DNA of 64,000 nucleotides from Bradyrhizobium sp. LMTR 3 (GTDB taxonomy: Bacteria > Pseudomonadota > Alphaproteobacteria > Rhizobiales > Xanthobacteraceae). Within the stretch, counting starts at the first letter, position 1, and the number at the start of each line of letters is the position of its first letter. Location of the stretch: contig NZ_MAXC01000051.1 of assembly GCF_001693485.1 (NCBI RefSeq), forward strand, positions 124,001 to 188,000, read 5' to 3'. Below are positions 41,757 to 50,328 of this stretch, one piece after another. The notes under the pieces were generated by a model. It did no database searches. It was given only the letters and a program-made list of their open reading frames with translations, and had not been told where the DNA came from. A program made the translations under genes and the position numbers.

Positions 41757-42968
41757 TCACTGCTTCGGGCGGAGCTTCTCCACTTCGGCGTCGCTCGGCA
41801 GATAGTCCGCGCCCTTGCGATAGACCGAGTTCACCATCACGCCCTTGCCGTCCTTCAGCGCTGTCTTGCCGACATAGGCCCCTAACGTCGACTGATGATC
41901 GATCTTGCGGAAGGTGATCTCGCCGAACGGCGACGGCATCGACAGGCCTTCGGTCGCCGCGATCAGCTTCTCAGGGTCGGTCGAGTTGGCTTTCGCAAGG
42001 ATCGCCGCCGCCGCCTTGATGGTCTGGTAGCCGACGATCGAGCCGAGCCGCGGATAATCGTTGTACTTGGCCTGATAGGCCTTCAGGAACTTGTCGTGGT
42101 CCGGCGTCTTGATGTCGTACCAGGGATAGCCGGTGACGATCCAACCCTCCGGCGTCTCATCCTTCAGCGGATCGAGATATTCCGGCTCGCCGGTGAGGAA
42201 GGACACTACCGAACGTCCCTTGAACAGGCCGCGGGTGTTGCCCTCACGCACGAGCTTCACCAGATCGGCACCGAAGGTGACGTTGAGGATCGCCTCGGGA
42301 TTGGCCGCAGCGACCGCCTGCACCACTGGCCCTGCGTCGATCTTGCCTTGCGGCGGCCACTGCTCGTCGACCCACTGAATGTCCGGACGCTTCTCCGACA
42401 TCAGCTTCTTGAACACCGCAACCGCCGACTGACCGTATTCGTAGTTCGGCGCAATCGTCGCCCAGCGCTTGGCCGGCAGCTTGGCGGCTTCCTCCACCAG
42501 CATCGCGGCCTGCATGTAGTTGGAGGGACGCAGGCGGAACGTGTAGCGGTTGCCCTTCGACCAGGTGATGGCGTCGGTCAAAGGTTCTGCCGCGAGGAAG
42601 AACACCTTCTTCTGGTTGGCGAAGTCGGAGACGGCGAGACCGATATTGGACAGGAACGTGCCGGCCAGCATCGCGACGTTCTCGCTCGACACCAGCTCGT
42701 TGGCCGCGGTCTGCGCGTCTGCCGGCTTGCCACCGTCGTCCTTGGAAATGACGACCAGCTTCTTGCCATTGATGCCGCCCGCGGCATTGATCTCCTCGAC
42801 CGCAAGCTGCCAGCCCTTGCGGTAGGGCTCGGTGAAAGCGGGCAACAGCGAATAGCTGTTGATCTCGCCGATCTTGATTTCCTTGATTTCACTCTGCGCC
42901 ATGGCGCTGCCAGCCATGCCGGCGACCGCGATCGCCAATCCCGCTCCCAGCAAATGTCTCCGTCGCAT
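41757..42968 (-). CDS. Branched-chain-type ABC transporter substrate-binding protein
   Basis: 403 residues. A twin-arginine-like signal (MRRRHLLGAGLAIAVAGMAG, ends AMAQS) leads into a two-lobe LivJ-like fold (IKIGEINSYSLLPAFTEPYR; GGINGKKLVVISKDDGGKPA). GGAGG precedes the chosen ATG. Members of this broad family bind amino acids, amides, urea or aromatic acids. The operon context suggests a nicotinate-like ligand. It follows the DUF1185 gene by 23 bases. Confidence 0.86.
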   Translation of the reverse strand: MRRRHLLGAGLAIAVAGMAGSAMAQSEIKEIKIGEINSYSLLPAFTEPYRKGWQLAVEEINAAGGINGKKLVVISKDDGGKPADAQTAANELVSSENVAMLAGTFLSNIGLAVSDFANQKKVFFLAAEPLTDAITWSKGNRYTFRLRPSNYMQAAMLVEEAAKLPAKRWATIAPNYEYGQSAVAVFKKLMSEKRPDIQWVDEQWPPQGKIDAGPVVQAVAAANPEAILNVTFGADLVKLVREGNTRGLFKGRSVVSFLTGEPEYLDPLKDETPEGWIVTGYPWYDIKTPDHDKFLKAYQAKYNDYPRLGSIVGYQTIKAAAAILAKANSTDPEKLIAATEGLSMPSPFGEITFRKIDHQSTLGAYVGKTALKDGKGVMVNSVYRKGADYLPSDAEVEKLRPKQ

Positions 42969-42991
42969 CCCTACCTCCAATGTTGATGTCA

Positions 42992-43576
42992 TTATCTCAA
43001 GCCGTCTTCGCCTTTGACTTCCGCAACCGTCAGTCCCCCGACGCGCGGCAATGGCCTGCCGCTATCGGTGACGGCAACCGCAACCATGATCTCGTTGGCG
43101 CGGGGCGCATCGTTGATCTGCACTTCCATGCCGTCGAAATGACTACGCACGAAAGCCGCGTCCTTGTGGCCGAGCGGAATATCCAGCGTCGTGCCCGGGC
43201 CACCGCGCTTCTTCGACGACGGAATCAGCGCCGCGCCCTTGCCCAACACCTTCCGCACCGGCGCGCCCATTTTGGGATGCAAGATCGCTGCCGCATGCTC
43301 GAGCTCGCCGTTTTCGCCGACCGCGGCGGCCTTGCCGTAGCTCTGCGCCTTGGCACCATCGATGCCGAGCGCGGCAACTGCTCGTTTCGACAGCAGTTCT
43401 CCAAGCTCCTCCCCGATCGCGATCAGCGGTAAAAGATCTTCCACATACTTTCCGGCAAACGGATTCTCGATCACAGCAATCGCCGCGGCCCGCCGCGTCG
43501 GCGGTGCAACCTTCTGCCCCATCTCAAGATGGGTTTCCTCGACCACCGTGACGATCTTGCGAATGATCGCGCTCAT
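42992..43576 (-). CDS. DUF1185 family protein ('amino acid synthesis protein')
   Basis: 194 residues that match the DUF1185 family, with HLEMGQKVAPPTRRAAAIAV, IENPFAGKYVEDLLPLIAIG and KRGGPGTTLDIPLGHKDAAF. There is no signal peptide or membrane segment. The family name 'amino acid synthesis' has no firm biochemical basis. Here it lies between the UPF0280 gene (18 bases) and the Liv binding-protein gene, in an operon headed by a 6-hydroxynicotinate-reductase-like enzyme, so a role in handling a ring or ring-opened intermediate is a fair inference. Confidence 0.82.
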   Translation of the reverse strand: MSAIIRKIVTVVEETHLEMGQKVAPPTRRAAAIAVIENPFAGKYVEDLLPLIAIGEELGELLSKRAVAALGIDGAKAQSYGKAAAVGENGELEHAAAILHPKMGAPVRKVLGKGAALIPSSKKRGGPGTTLDIPLGHKDAAFVRSHFDGMEVQINDAPRANEIMVAVAVTDSGRPLPRVGGLTVAEVKGEDGLR

Positions 43577-43594
43577 TGTCCGCCTCGCTCCCGA

Positions 43595-44503
43595 TCAAAC
43601 ATGCGCTGTTCTTTCCAGTGCGTTTCCATGAAACGTTGGCAACGCGCCCGCCCTGGTCCCTGTTGCACCCAACACGGCCGTCTCGCCTAGTAGACGCAAG
43701 GCCGCACCTTCGATCAATCCCGCCGCAAGCAATTGTTGTGCCCGGCTTACCCCTGCCCTTAACGCATCGTCGATCTCGCTTTCCCGGAGCACGCCGACGT
43801 CGCGGGTGACGAGGCGCGTTCCGAGGTCGCTGTCGGGCTGCAATTCATTGGCCGGACAGCGGATGATGGCGGGATGACCAGGCAGATCGACGGCATTGGC
43901 GATGATAGTCGCCGCGGCATCGGCTTGCGACGCCGTTCGAGCCAGCACCGTAACGGCATCGGCAATCCCGAGCGAGAAACTACGGCCATGCCGCCCGCTG
44001 GTCGCGATGCCGCGTGCCGGATCATCGGCTTCGATAGTGGTGGCTTGCATCACGCCATGACGGTCCGGCCGGTCCATCAATCCAACCGTGAACTGCTCGC
44101 CACGGGTCAGATGCAATGCGATGTCGCCGCCATTGTTGACGTAGGCACGATCAAGCCGCGCCGTGCCTAGCATCGCGCCAAGAATCTCTTCGGCAACGCT
44201 ACCTGCCACCGCCGCCATCGGCGTGATGAAGTGCTCGCCCGCAAACGGCGCGACTGCCGCATGCATGCGACGTGCGACCACACCGTTCAGCGTGCTTCGC
44301 GCCGGATCGGCGGCCTTGCGAAGTTCGATCAACTCCTCGCAGAGTTCATCGAGCAAGCCGGTGAAGCGCCGAGCGGCGGCCTCGTAAGCGGCGTGCACCT
44401 CGCCTTCACTTCCCTTCGCCTCGATGATCAGGTCGATCGGACCGTCCTGCAAATGCAGCCGCTTGCCGTCAGGAAGAAGCGCGATTTGCGGGAGCCGTTT
44501 CAT
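43595..44503 (-). CDS. UPF0280 family protein (ApbE-like)
   Basis: 302 residues of the UPF0280 family, starting QIALLPDGKRLHLQDGPIDL, with AAVAGSVAEEILGAML, YVNNGGDIALHL and SGRHGRSFSLGIADAVTVLA. The family shares its fold with ApbE flavin transferases, and the NNGGDIA word matches the ApbE nucleotide/Mg region. An ATGA overlap ties it to the reductase gene. It may attach or bind flavin for the reductase, or act directly on an intermediate. No experimental function is known to me. Confidence 0.82.
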   Translation of the reverse strand: MKRLPQIALLPDGKRLHLQDGPIDLIIEAKGSEGEVHAAYEAAARRFTGLLDELCEELIELRKAADPARSTLNGVVARRMHAAVAPFAGEHFITPMAAVAGSVAEEILGAMLGTARLDRAYVNNGGDIALHLTRGEQFTVGLMDRPDRHGVMQATTIEADDPARGIATSGRHGRSFSLGIADAVTVLARTASQADAAATIIANAVDLPGHPAIIRCPANELQPDSDLGTRLVTRDVGVLRESEIDDALRAGVSRAQQLLAAGLIEGAALRLLGETAVLGATGTRAGALPTFHGNALERTAHV

Positions 44504-45945
44504 GCGCGCCGTCCCGGCACATTGGGCATCGGGCGGAACCCGCTATTCTCCCGCAACGATGCCAGCGGGCGCACATGATCCATGTGACCGCCCAGCGCCG
44601 CGTAATCGGATAGTTTCAGCGTGAACTCGATCGGCGCCACCAGCGCCGGCGTCGGCACATAGCCGAACGCGCCGGCCGGCATTTGCGTGACGTCGACCAT
44701 GAAAGTGATGCCGCCGCCCGGCCAGACATAGACCGGCGCGCCGCCGCTGGTGACCCGCGTCAGCGCGTCCTTGACCGACCGCGTCAGCCGCACCGGATTG
44801 TCGGTGACACCGGCGCGCAGCGAGCCGCCGGCACCGCCCATGAACAGCACGGTGCACAAGGCCGGCTCGCAATTTTCCTGGATGCGCTCGACCGAGAACT
44901 GGAGATCTGGCGGCATCTGCTTTTCGATCGGCCGCAACGCCTCGTCGAGTTGGTAATAGGCGGCGTGCTCGCCGGTGGTCGAGACCATCAGCATGGTGAG
45001 CCCAGGCCGCGCCTCCTTCGGATTGAACGGTCCCAGCACCGACAGCGGATCGGAAATATTGGTGCCGCCCCACCCCGTCCCGGGATCGGCGACCTGGAAG
45101 TAACGGCCGGGCGTCGAGCGCCGGCCCTTCATCTTGATCCCGGTATCGGGAATATCCAGCAGCTTGCCGGCTTGGTGCTCACTGAGGACGCCGGTGATGT
45201 GGTCGTCCACGACAACGACCTCATCGACCTTGCCGTGCCATTGCTTGGCAAACATGCCGATGGTTGCCGAGCCGCAGCCTACGCGCATGCGCTCTTCGGC
45301 AACACCATTGACGATCGGCGGATGGCCGGCCTGCACCACCACCGTGGCGCCGCCGTCGATCGTCAGTTCCACCGGCTTGCAATTGGAAAGGTCCATCAGC
45401 GCGTCGCAGGTAACGCGGCCCTCCTTCTTGGAACCGCCGGTCAGATGATGCACGCCGCCGAGCGACAGCATCTGCGAGCCATATTCGCTGGTCGTCACAT
45501 GGCCGATCGCCTCGCCTTCCGCCCGGACAGCCGCCGTTTCGGGGCCGAGATAGCGGTCGGTGTCGATCTTCACCTTGACGCCGCAATAGCTGAAAATGCC
45601 TTCGGTCACGACGGTGACCATGTCGACGCCGTCGATTTCCGATGACACGATGAAGGGCGCCGGCTTGTAATCGGGATAAGTTGTTCCGGCGCCGATCGCG
45701 GTGACGAACACGTTGGGCTCGTGGACGAGTTTGCCGTCCCAGTCGCCACCGGCCTGGAACGGCACCAGCCGTCCGCCATGCGACACCGTTCGTTCCAGCA
45801 CGATATGCGGATCGACGCGCACCAACTCGCCATTATGGTTGGCATAGCGATCGCACGCGCCCGCCGCGCCCGGCTTGATGTAGCACATCACCGGACAGGC
45901 ATCGCAGCGGATCTTGTCGCCGGTGGCAACGGTCTCGTCAGTCAT
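44500..45945 (-). CDS. 6-hydroxynicotinate reductase-like iron-sulfur protein
   Basis: 481 residues from the chosen ATG; in-frame ATGs at 45978 and 46005 are possible but closer to the operator. An N-terminal cysteine set, CDACPVMC...C (Cys14, Cys17, Cys21, Cys31), could hold a 4Fe-4S cluster. The body contains GGVHHLTGGSKKEGRVTCDA and RVGCGSATIGMFAKQWHG. It matches the family annotated as 6-hydroxynicotinate reductase, the ferredoxin-dependent enzyme that makes 1,4,5,6-tetrahydro-6-oxonicotinate (by recall, not by search). It heads the minus-strand operon and is divergent from nicAB-like genes. The companion enamidase is at 31979. Confidence 0.75.
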   Translation of the reverse strand: MTDETVATGDKIRCDACPVMCYIKPGAAGACDRYANHNGELVRVDPHIVLERTVSHGGRLVPFQAGGDWDGKLVHEPNVFVTAIGAGTTYPDYKPAPFIVSSEIDGVDMVTVVTEGIFSYCGVKVKIDTDRYLGPETAAVRAEGEAIGHVTTSEYGSQMLSLGGVHHLTGGSKKEGRVTCDALMDLSNCKPVELTIDGGATVVVQAGHPPIVNGVAEERMRVGCGSATIGMFAKQWHGKVDEVVVVDDHITGVLSEHQAGKLLDIPDTGIKMKGRRSTPGRYFQVADPGTGWGGTNISDPLSVLGPFNPKEARPGLTMLMVSTTGEHAAYYQLDEALRPIEKQMPPDLQFSVERIQENCEPALCTVLFMGGAGGSLRAGVTDNPVRLTRSVKDALTRVTSGGAPVYVWPGGGITFMVDVTQMPAGAFGYVPTPALVAPIEFTLKLSDYAALGGHMDHVRPLASLRENSGFRPMPNVPGRRA

Positions 45946-46008
45946 GAACAAGCCTGCAGTCGGGAAGGCGCCGATCATACCCCGTTTCTTCGCGGGTCCG
46001 ACCATTTG

Positions 46009-46020
46009 TTCGTATACGAA
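46009..46020. promoter_or_regulatory. GTATAC operator before the reductase operon
   Basis: TTCGTATACGAA is a perfect 12-base palindrome followed by TGATG, giving GTATACGAATGAT as at the fpr/enamidase promoter. It lies about 65 bases before the reductase ATG and about 220 before nicA. It is probably bound by one regulator at both loci. Confidence 0.7.
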
Positions 46021-46160
46021 TGATGTTGCGCGCGGACTGGAACACTGTCAAGCCGCTCCCGCTGCGAAACGCCCCGCTTGCCGCATAATACCTCATTTGC
46101 CTCGCCGCCCTGTTCATAAAGCGAGCAGCGCGCTGCAGCGCGGGATCGCGCGGCTTGCAC

Positions 46161-46174
46161 GTTTGTACACAAAC
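46161..46174. promoter_or_regulatory. Second inverted repeat before nicA
   Basis: GTTTGT-AC-ACAAAC, a 6+2+6 inverted repeat, lies 64 bases before the nicA start. It resembles but does not equal the GTATAC element. It may be a weaker site for the same regulator or the site of another one. Confidence 0.5.
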
Positions 46175-46237
46175 GGTATCTTTCGCGAAGCATCCAGTGC
46201 GGATTTTGCAGCGCAACGAGGACTTCGGGAGAGCATG

Positions 46238-46708
46238 ATGCGCCTGACCGTCAACGGCAAAGCTCACGACGTTGACGCCGCGCTCGACACTGCATTGCTT
46301 TACGTGCTCCGCAACGACCTCGAACTGAACGGACCGAAATACGGCTGCGGGCTCGGCGAATGCGGTGCTTGCGCCGTGCTGATCGACGGCGTCGCCGCCC
46401 GTTCCTGCGTGATCCCGATCGAGGGCTGCGTCGGGCGCGACATCGTGACGCTCGAAGGCCTCGGCACGCGCGAGCATCCCGATCCCGTGCAGCAAGCGTT
46501 TATCAGCGAACAAGCGGCGCAATGCGGCTATTGCCTCAACGGCATGATCATCACGACCAAGGCGCTGTTGTTGCGTTCCTCTCACCCGTCGGAAGACGAA
46601 GTACTGGAAGCACTGCGCCATCATCTATGCCGCTGCGGCGCGCACGTCGAAATCATGCGCGCGGCGATGCGCGCCGCAGGCCGTCTCGTTGAGGCGCAGA
46701 CGCGATGA
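46238..46708 (+). CDS. nicA: Nicotinate dehydrogenase-like small (2Fe-2S) subunit
   Basis: 156 residues with two 2Fe-2S clusters: Cys37, Cys42, Cys45, Cys57 (YGCGLGECGACAVLIDG) and Cys96, Cys99, Cys131, Cys133 (CGYCLNG, HLCRCGA). ATG 46238 is chosen over 46235 because GGGAGAG is then at proper spacing. It overlaps the large-subunit gene by 4 bases. NicA/NicB of Pseudomonas putida hydroxylate nicotinate to 6-hydroxynicotinate. The symbol is given because the partner has NicB's rare fusion architecture and the neighbours fit the pathway; the substrate has not been tested. Confidence 0.82.
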   Translation: MRLTVNGKAHDVDAALDTALLYVLRNDLELNGPKYGCGLGECGACAVLIDGVAARSCVIPIEGCVGRDIVTLEGLGTREHPDPVQQAFISEQAAQCGYCLNGMIITTKALLLRSSHPSEDEVLEALRHHLCRCGAHVEIMRAAMRAAGRLVEAQTR

Positions 46709-49700
46709 CCTTCCCCGACACGGCCGAGGATCGCGAGGGGTTGCAAGGCACGCTGTCCGTCGTGCGTCCGGCATCGCCGGTCGAGGCCGTCAAGTTCGAG
46801 ACGTTCATCAAGATCACGGCAGATGGATCGGTCACCGCCTATAACGGCCACGTCGATCTCGGCACCGGCATACGCACTGCGCTCGGGCAGATCGTTGCCG
46901 AAGAGCTCGACGTATCCTTTGCCCGTGTTGTGGTCGTGCTCGGCGACACAGCCCTCGTTCCCAATCAGGGCGCGACGATTGCGAGCGAAACAATTCAGAT
47001 TACGGCCGTACCGTTGCGCAAGGCCGCCGCACAAGCGCGGCAGTTTCTGGTCGCGCGCGCCGCCGAGCGGCTGGAACTTTCGGTCGAGGACCTCGTCATT
47101 GAAGACGGCCTCGTCCGCGGCAAGGACAATCGCAGCGTCAGCTATGGCGAACTGATTGCGGGCGAGACTATTCGCCTTGAACTCGCCGACGACGTTCCGG
47201 TGAAGTCCGTCGACGCCTATAACATCGTTGGCCGATCGGTGCCGCGAGTCGATCTGCCGGCGAAGGCAACCGGCGAGTTGGTCTATGTGCACGATGTACG
47301 CATTCCCGGCATGCTGCATGGCCGCGTCGTTCGCCCGCCCTATGCCGGCGTCGATGTCGGCGACTTCATCGGCAACAGCCTGATCGCGGTCGACGAGTCC
47401 TCGGTGCGTGACATCCCCGGACTTGTCGCTGTCGTTCGCATCGGCGACTTCGTCGGCGTCGTCGCCGAGCGCGAGGAGAATGCGATCAAGGCGGCGGCGC
47501 AGCTCAAGGTGAGCTGGAAGCCGGTGCCGACGCTGCCCGATCTGAAGGACATCGCGACCGCGCTGCGCGCCAATCCATCGACGCCACGAACGCTGATCGA
47601 CAAGGGTGATGTCGATGCGGCGATCGCCCGCGCCACCAAGCCGATGCAGCGGACATACATCTGGCCCTACCAGATGCACGCCTCGATCGGCCCGTCCTGC
47701 GCAGTCGCCGACTGTCAGGACGATCACACCAGGGTTTGGTCCGGCACGCAGAACCCGCATCATCTGCGCACCGATCTGGCGCGACTGATCCACCGGCGCG
47801 AAGCCGAGATCGAGGTGATCCGGCTGGAGGCCGCCGGCTGCTATGGCCGCAACTGCGCCGATGATGTTTCCGCCGACGCAGTGCTGCTGTCGCGCGCCGT
47901 GGGCCGGCCCGTCCGCGTGCAATTGACGCGCGAGCAGGAGCACGCCTGGGAGCCGAAGGGCACCGCGCAATTGATGGATGTCAACGGCGGATTGAACGCC
48001 GATGGCAGCGTTGCCGGCTATGATTTTGCTACGCGCTATCCGTCGAACGGCGCACCGACGCTGGCCCTGCTGCTGACCGGCGCCGTCCCACATACGCCGG
48101 CTGTCTTCGAGATGGGCGATCGCACCGCGATCCCGCCCTACGATTACGAGAATCTGCGCGTGGTAGCAAATGACATGCCGCCGATCGTGCGCGCCTCCTG
48201 GCTCCGCGGCGTCTCGGCGCTGCCGAACACCTTTGCCCATGAATCCTGGATCGACGAATGCGCATCTGAAGCCGGTGTCGATCCGATCGAGTACCGTCTG
48301 CGCTATTTGAAGGATCAGCGGGCGATCGATCTCGTCAATGCGGTGGCCGAACGCGCCGGCTGGACGCCGCGGCCGGTACGCAAGGAGAAGCAGGCCGAGG
48401 ACGATATCGTCCATGGGCGCGGCTTTGCTTATGCACTCTATGTGCACAGCAAGTTTCCCGGATATGGCGCAGCGTGGTCGGCGTGGATCGCCGACGTCGC
48501 GGTGAACAAGGCGACCGGCGATGTCAGCGTGACGCGGGTGGTGGCAGGCCAGGACTCCGGCCTGATGATCAATCCGGACGGCGTGCGCCACCAGATCCAC
48601 GGCAACGTCATCCAATCGACCAGCCGCGCGCTGATGGAGGAAGTGTCGTTCGATCGTACCGCCGTGACGGCGCGCGAATGGGGCGCCTACCCCATCATCA
48701 AGTTTCCCGAGGTACCCGAGATCGACGTGCTGATGCTGCCGCGACAGGATCAGCCGCCGCTCGGTGTCGGCGAGTCCGCTTCCGTCCCCAGCGCGGCCGC
48801 CATCGCCAATGCGATCTATGATGCGACCGGCGTGCGCTTTCGCGAATTGCCGTTCACCCCGGAACGCATCCTGCGGGGACTGCGTGGCGAGGAACCGGCG
48901 GCAGCGGAGGCGTTGCCCGCGCCGGCATCCGCACCACAGCCTGATCTCAACCGACGGCCCAATCCGTTCGCGGGACGGCGCGGCGTACTCGCGACTGCCG
49001 CAGCGCTGTGCGCGGCTGTGGTCGGCATGGGCACTGCCGCGTTGCCGTGGCGAGCGATCGCGCCGATCGCGCGGCCCGATGCCTCGGTCTATTCGGCCGC
49101 GACCATCGCCCGCGGCCAGCAACTTGCCGCGCTCGGCGATTGCGCGGTGTGCCACACCGCTGCGAATGGCGTGCTCAACGCCGGCGGCCGGCCGCTGCCG
49201 ACACCGTTCGGCACGATCTATTCGACCAACATCACACCCGATGTCGAAACCGGAATCGGCGCCTGGTCCTATCCCGCCTTCGAGCGCGCAATGCGCGAGG
49301 GCATCCATCGCGACGGGCGACATCTCTATCCGGCGTTTCCCTATCCGCATTTCGCCAGGACCACTGACGCCGACATGCAGGCGCTCTATGCCTATCTGAT
49401 GGCGCAGTCGCCGGTGCGAGCGGAGACGCCGGCCAACGCGCTGGCATTCCCGTTCAACCTGCGCCCGCTGATGGCCGGATGGAATGCGCTATTCCACACC
49501 CCCGCCGTGTTCCAGCGCGATCCCGCAAAATCCGAGATATGGAATCGCGGCGCTTATCTCGTCGAAGGCCTCGGCCATTGCGGCGCCTGCCATTCGCCGC
49601 GCAATGCGCTCGGCGCGGAGAAGGCGAACGCCTATCTCGCCGGCGGATTTGCGGAAGGCTGGGAAGCACCGGCGCTGACCTCGTTGTCGCGAGCGCCGAT

Positions 49701-50259
49701 CCCGTGGAACGAGGACGAACTGTACGCGTATCTGCGAACCGGCGAGTCGCGCTTTCACGGCGTCGCCGCGGGGCCAATGGCGCCGGTGGTGAGGGAACTC
49801 GCGGCGTTGCCTGATGCCGACATCCGCGCCATGGCGGTCTATCTCGCCTCGTTCAACGAGACCGCGATCGATCGCCCGGCGCAGCGAGCGCTTGCCGTCA
49901 GGCTCGAAGCCTCGACGGGCACGCGAACGCTTGCGGCTTCTAGCGTCGGCGCGCGGCTCTATCAGGGCGCCTGCGCCGTCTGCCATGAGGTTGGCGGCGC
50001 ACCCTTGTTCGGCAGCCGGCCATCGCTGGCGCTCAACAGCAATCTGCACAGCACCGTGCCGGACAATCTGATCCAGGTCATCCTGCATGGCATCGCAAAG
50101 CCGGCCGTGACCGACCTCGGCTATATGCCGGCGTTCAAGGACAGCCTGACGGACGGCCAAATCGCCGAACTGGTCGCTTATCTGAGGCAACAATTTGCCC
50201 CCGATAAGCCGGGTTGGAAGGAGATTCCTGCTGCGATCGGCCGTATCCGGCAGGAATAG
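46705..50259 (+). CDS. nicB: Nicotinate dehydrogenase-like large subunit: molybdopterin domain fused to three haem c motifs
   Basis: 1184 residues. Residues about 25-745 are a xanthine-dehydrogenase-type molybdopterin domain (GHVDLGTGIRTALGQIVAEE; GVGESASVPSAAAIANAIY). A single hydrophobic segment (about 758-780) follows, then a triple cytochrome c part with CAVCH at 813, CGACH at 959 and CAVCH at 1090. Size and order equal NicB of P. putida. The molybdenum part should face the cytoplasm with NicA, and the haems the periplasm, so that electrons go straight to the respiratory chain. It is followed 69 bases later by nicotinate phosphoribosyltransferase. Confidence 0.85.
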   Translation: MTFPDTAEDREGLQGTLSVVRPASPVEAVKFETFIKITADGSVTAYNGHVDLGTGIRTALGQIVAEELDVSFARVVVVLGDTALVPNQGATIASETIQITAVPLRKAAAQARQFLVARAAERLELSVEDLVIEDGLVRGKDNRSVSYGELIAGETIRLELADDVPVKSVDAYNIVGRSVPRVDLPAKATGELVYVHDVRIPGMLHGRVVRPPYAGVDVGDFIGNSLIAVDESSVRDIPGLVAVVRIGDFVGVVAEREENAIKAAAQLKVSWKPVPTLPDLKDIATALRANPSTPRTLIDKGDVDAAIARATKPMQRTYIWPYQMHASIGPSCAVADCQDDHTRVWSGTQNPHHLRTDLARLIHRREAEIEVIRLEAAGCYGRNCADDVSADAVLLSRAVGRPVRVQLTREQEHAWEPKGTAQLMDVNGGLNADGSVAGYDFATRYPSNGAPTLALLLTGAVPHTPAVFEMGDRTAIPPYDYENLRVVANDMPPIVRASWLRGVSALPNTFAHESWIDECASEAGVDPIEYRLRYLKDQRAIDLVNAVAERAGWTPRPVRKEKQAEDDIVHGRGFAYALYVHSKFPGYGAAWSAWIADVAVNKATGDVSVTRVVAGQDSGLMINPDGVRHQIHGNVIQSTSRALMEEVSFDRTAVTAREWGAYPIIKFPEVPEIDVLMLPRQDQPPLGVGESASVPSAAAIANAIYDATGVRFRELPFTPERILRGLRGEEPAAAEALPAPASAPQPDLNRRPNPFAGRRGVLATAAALCAAVVGMGTAALPWRAIAPIARPDASVYSAATIARGQQLAALGDCAVCHTAANGVLNAGGRPLPTPFGTIYSTNITPDVETGIGAWSYPAFERAMREGIHRDGRHLYPAFPYPHFARTTDADMQALYAYLMAQSPVRAETPANALAFPFNLRPLMAGWNALFHTPAVFQRDPAKSEIWNRGAYLVEGLGHCGACHSPRNALGAEKANAYLAGGFAEGWEAPALTSLSRAPIPWNEDELYAYLRTGESRFHGVAAGPMAPVVRELAALPDADIRAMAVYLASFNETAIDRPAQRALAVRLEASTGTRTLAASSVGARLYQGACAVCHEVGGAPLFGSRPSLALNSNLHSTVPDNLIQVILHGIAKPAVTDLGYMPAFKDSLTDGQIAELVAYLRQQFAPDKPGWKEIPAAIGRIRQE

Positions 50260-50328
50260 CGCGCTGAGCTGCCATGCCGCCGGCAAAACCCACTGGTTGG
50301 GCGGCCTGCGGCACGGTAAAGTTCCGCC

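Noticed and set aside
46621..49350. A 909-codon open frame on the minus strand
   Set aside because: Antisense to nicA/nicB with no recognisable fold; a product of third-position GC bias.
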